Source: Agathobacter sp.
GTDB lineage: Bacteria; Bacillota; Clostridia; Lachnospirales; Lachnospiraceae
Direction: 5' to 3'
Assembly (NCBI GenBank): GCA_017409825.1
Contig: JAFQRZ010000003.1
Span: forward strand, 1-64,000
Length of the DNA stretch: 64,000 bases
Under the pieces are notes generated by a model. The model did not search any database. It was not told the origin of the DNA and saw nothing but the letters and a program-made list of their open reading frames with translations. Made by a program: the position numbers and the translations under genes. The stretch's first letter is position 1, and each line of letters begins with the position of its first letter. Positions 62,579 through 64,000 of this stretch are shown piece after piece.

Positions 62579-64000
62579 ATGGAAAATAGAAAAGAGGAAA
62601 TGCAGGGATTAAAAAGACTGTTAGTTGGAGTAATCGTAAGTGCTCTTTTAATTACCATGCTTCCATTTGAGAATATGGGAGCACTTGTGGCTTGGGCAGC
62701 AACCTCTAATTTGCAAACAGGTGAGCTCGAAAAGGCGACACCAATAAATATAACAGATACTACAAAAGATGATGGACAGGGAAATCTAATAGAATATACT
62801 GCAGAAGAGCAGATTTTGGATTACTTGGCTGAGTTTAGTACGGAAATATATCCGGATGGTCTGATATTAATAAATGGGACTTCGGAACCATTAGATTTTT
62901 CACAGGAGGCGCTATATTTTCCAAATGGAAAAGTGGGTCTTGATTTAGGTGGTGAAGATTTGTACACCTCTTATATCAATGTTTCTGCAATGGGAACTGA
63001 GGAAGGGGCAGTGGAGCCTTATGCAGCGATTTATGGGGACGAAGGAAGTTCCATTTATTGCAATGATGCAACTGCAAATTCGCAGGAAACCAGTGTATCC
63101 ATCGGAAACAATGCACAAATGGTATTTGACGGTGCAATGAATATAGAAAATGTAGTATTCGAAGTTGCCTATAGTCAGGGGTTGATTGTTGGAGGAGAAG
63201 ATTTTTCTGTAGCAGGCGAAAATGACATTCGCTATTATCAGGCAAATAATTATAGAATTTTGTTAGAAAATGTTTGGTCAGATATTGGAATAATAGCACA
63301 TCATGAAGAGATAAATGAGGCCAACTTTCAGGAATCTGAGGACACAGGTGAAAGATATTTTGATATAGAGGCATATATTAGTAAGTGTCCTGTGACAGCG
63401 GCGATGGATGCGATGCAGAATATCTTTGAAGCGGGAGCAGTTCCTACGGATGTAAAGATTCTCTATCGTGACAATTTTTACACCAATCCAGGTACTTCGT
63501 TTATGGTAAACGATATGTATGGGGTATATAACCAGACGGGAACAGAAATTACCATTTATGAGATGAATTTACAGGGAGAGACTACCATTGGTTATATTAG
63601 TTTGACAGGAGAAACCACTGCTTCTTTTATTGTAAATGGCTATTTCAAATTGATGGATGAAACTGGTAGCTGGGTTCCATGTACAAAGGTAACGTTTGCA
63701 GAAGGTGCGATTCCAAGTACTTATATGACAGAAGACCGAATTTCGTATACGATTGATAAGATTTGTAACGAGACTTCTACACCGGTGAGTGCGACATTAC
63801 CAATTTATGTACCATATACAGATCTTTCAGATGGGGATGGACAATATACTCATACATATAGTGACGAGACTGCAATTATCATTGAAAATGATATGACATA
63901 TATCCAAGCAGGTACCACTCTTACCTTAACTCCAGTAGGGAATAATACGATTTATAATATTATGGGCGGAAGTACAATGACTGCGGATTCTTCTAATATT
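62579..64000 (+). CDS. Large secreted surface protein, partial
   Basis: The frame opens at ATG 62579 after GAGGAGGAAAAG and stays open for 474 codons to the window end, so the C-terminus is missing. It has a signal peptide (basic start, hydrophobic residues about 13-40, ending near VAWAAT). A beta-rich, Asp/Thr/Gly-rich extracellular sequence with few Lys follows, like cell-surface or repeat-containing adhesins. No domain is recognised in the visible part. Confidence 0.75.
   Translation, partial: MENRKEEMQGLKRLLVGVIVSALLITMLPFENMGALVAWAATSNLQTGELEKATPINITDTTKDDGQGNLIEYTAEEQILDYLAEFSTEIYPDGLILINGTSEPLDFSQEALYFPNGKVGLDLGGEDLYTSYINVSAMGTEEGAVEPYAAIYGDEGSSIYCNDATANSQETSVSIGNNAQMVFDGAMNIENVVFEVAYSQGLIVGGEDFSVAGENDIRYYQANNYRILLENVWSDIGIIAHHEEINEANFQESEDTGERYFDIEAYISKCPVTAAMDAMQNIFEAGAVPTDVKILYRDNFYTNPGTSFMVNDMYGVYNQTGTEITIYEMNLQGETTIGYISLTGETTASFIVNGYFKLMDETGSWVPCTKVTFAEGAIPSTYMTEDRISYTIDKICNETSTPVSATLPIYVPYTDLSDGDGQYTHTYSDETAIIIENDMTYIQAGTTLTLTPVGNNTIYNIMGGSTMTADSSNI

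Overview
The window looks like a chromosomal segment of a motile, low-to-middle GC Clostridia, most likely Lachnospiraceae. This rests on protein content rather than a database search: a clostridial Tad pilus locus with DUF5702, DUF6382-FHA and DUF6145 type proteins, a sigma-28 flagellin promoter, MecA, type III pantothenate kinase and PH-domain YdbS/YdbT pairs. Strong AGGAGG ribosome sites and TTGACA-N17-TATAAT promoters are common.

Layout. 1-703 is the tail of an rRNA operon (23S 3' end, tRNA-Asn, -Glu, -Cys, terminator) with no 5S that I can recognise. 810-9827 holds a coiled-coil protein, an aconitase-family hydratase, an AI-2E family permease, a TPR/P-loop protein and glycogen branching enzyme. 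9920-18828 holds a FliK-like DUF6240 protein, two minus-strand wall or spore hydrolases (amidase and GH18), a minus-strand Ser/Thr kinase with a P-loop partner, mecA and a DUF1858 protein. 19036-21158 is flagellin, fliS and a DUF2508 protein. 21362-29684 is a compact Tad pilus operon: TadZ, TadA, TadB, TadC-like, Flp pilin, three TadE/G-like proteins, prepilin peptidase and an FHA protein, many with 4-base start/stop overlaps. 29729-39604 is core metabolism: rhomboid protease, FMN/SCP2 protein, HIT, murG, argF, birA, coaX, dusB, greA and lysS.

39576-50825 is the main discovery: an 11.2-kb integrated island in the 3' end of lysS, bounded by an exact 29-bp direct repeat (attL 39576-39604, attR 50797-50825) that contains the lysS stop codon. 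It carries its own excisionase and tyrosine integrase. Its cargo is a defence package. First is a type II-A (Ec86/Eco1-like) retron, with a nucleoside-deoxyribosyltransferase-like effector, an msr-msd RNA with 18-nt a1/a2 ends, and a YADD reverse transcriptase. Next are a solitary small methyltransferase and a DpnII-type GATC restriction-modification operon with an unrecognised Cys-rich, possibly DNA-glycosylase-like protein wedged between methylase and nuclease. Last is a DGQHR (DndB-like) protein paired with a two-helix membrane protein.

51092-56623 holds a nucleotidyltransferase remnant, an AAA ATPase-DUF234 protein behind tandem 15-bp repeats, a receiver-only response regulator, a lipoprotein and a YdbS/YdbT pair. 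56685-64000 holds pgi, a CHASE2 adenylate/guanylate cyclase, a TIM-barrel isomerase, a GAF/HD-GYP protein and the start of a large secreted protein running off the window.

Several genes seem to use unusual translation starts (AUU at 16376, AUA at 42334) or RNA structures over the start (amidase at 13736, integrase at 49372). All function calls come from reading motifs; no searches were run.
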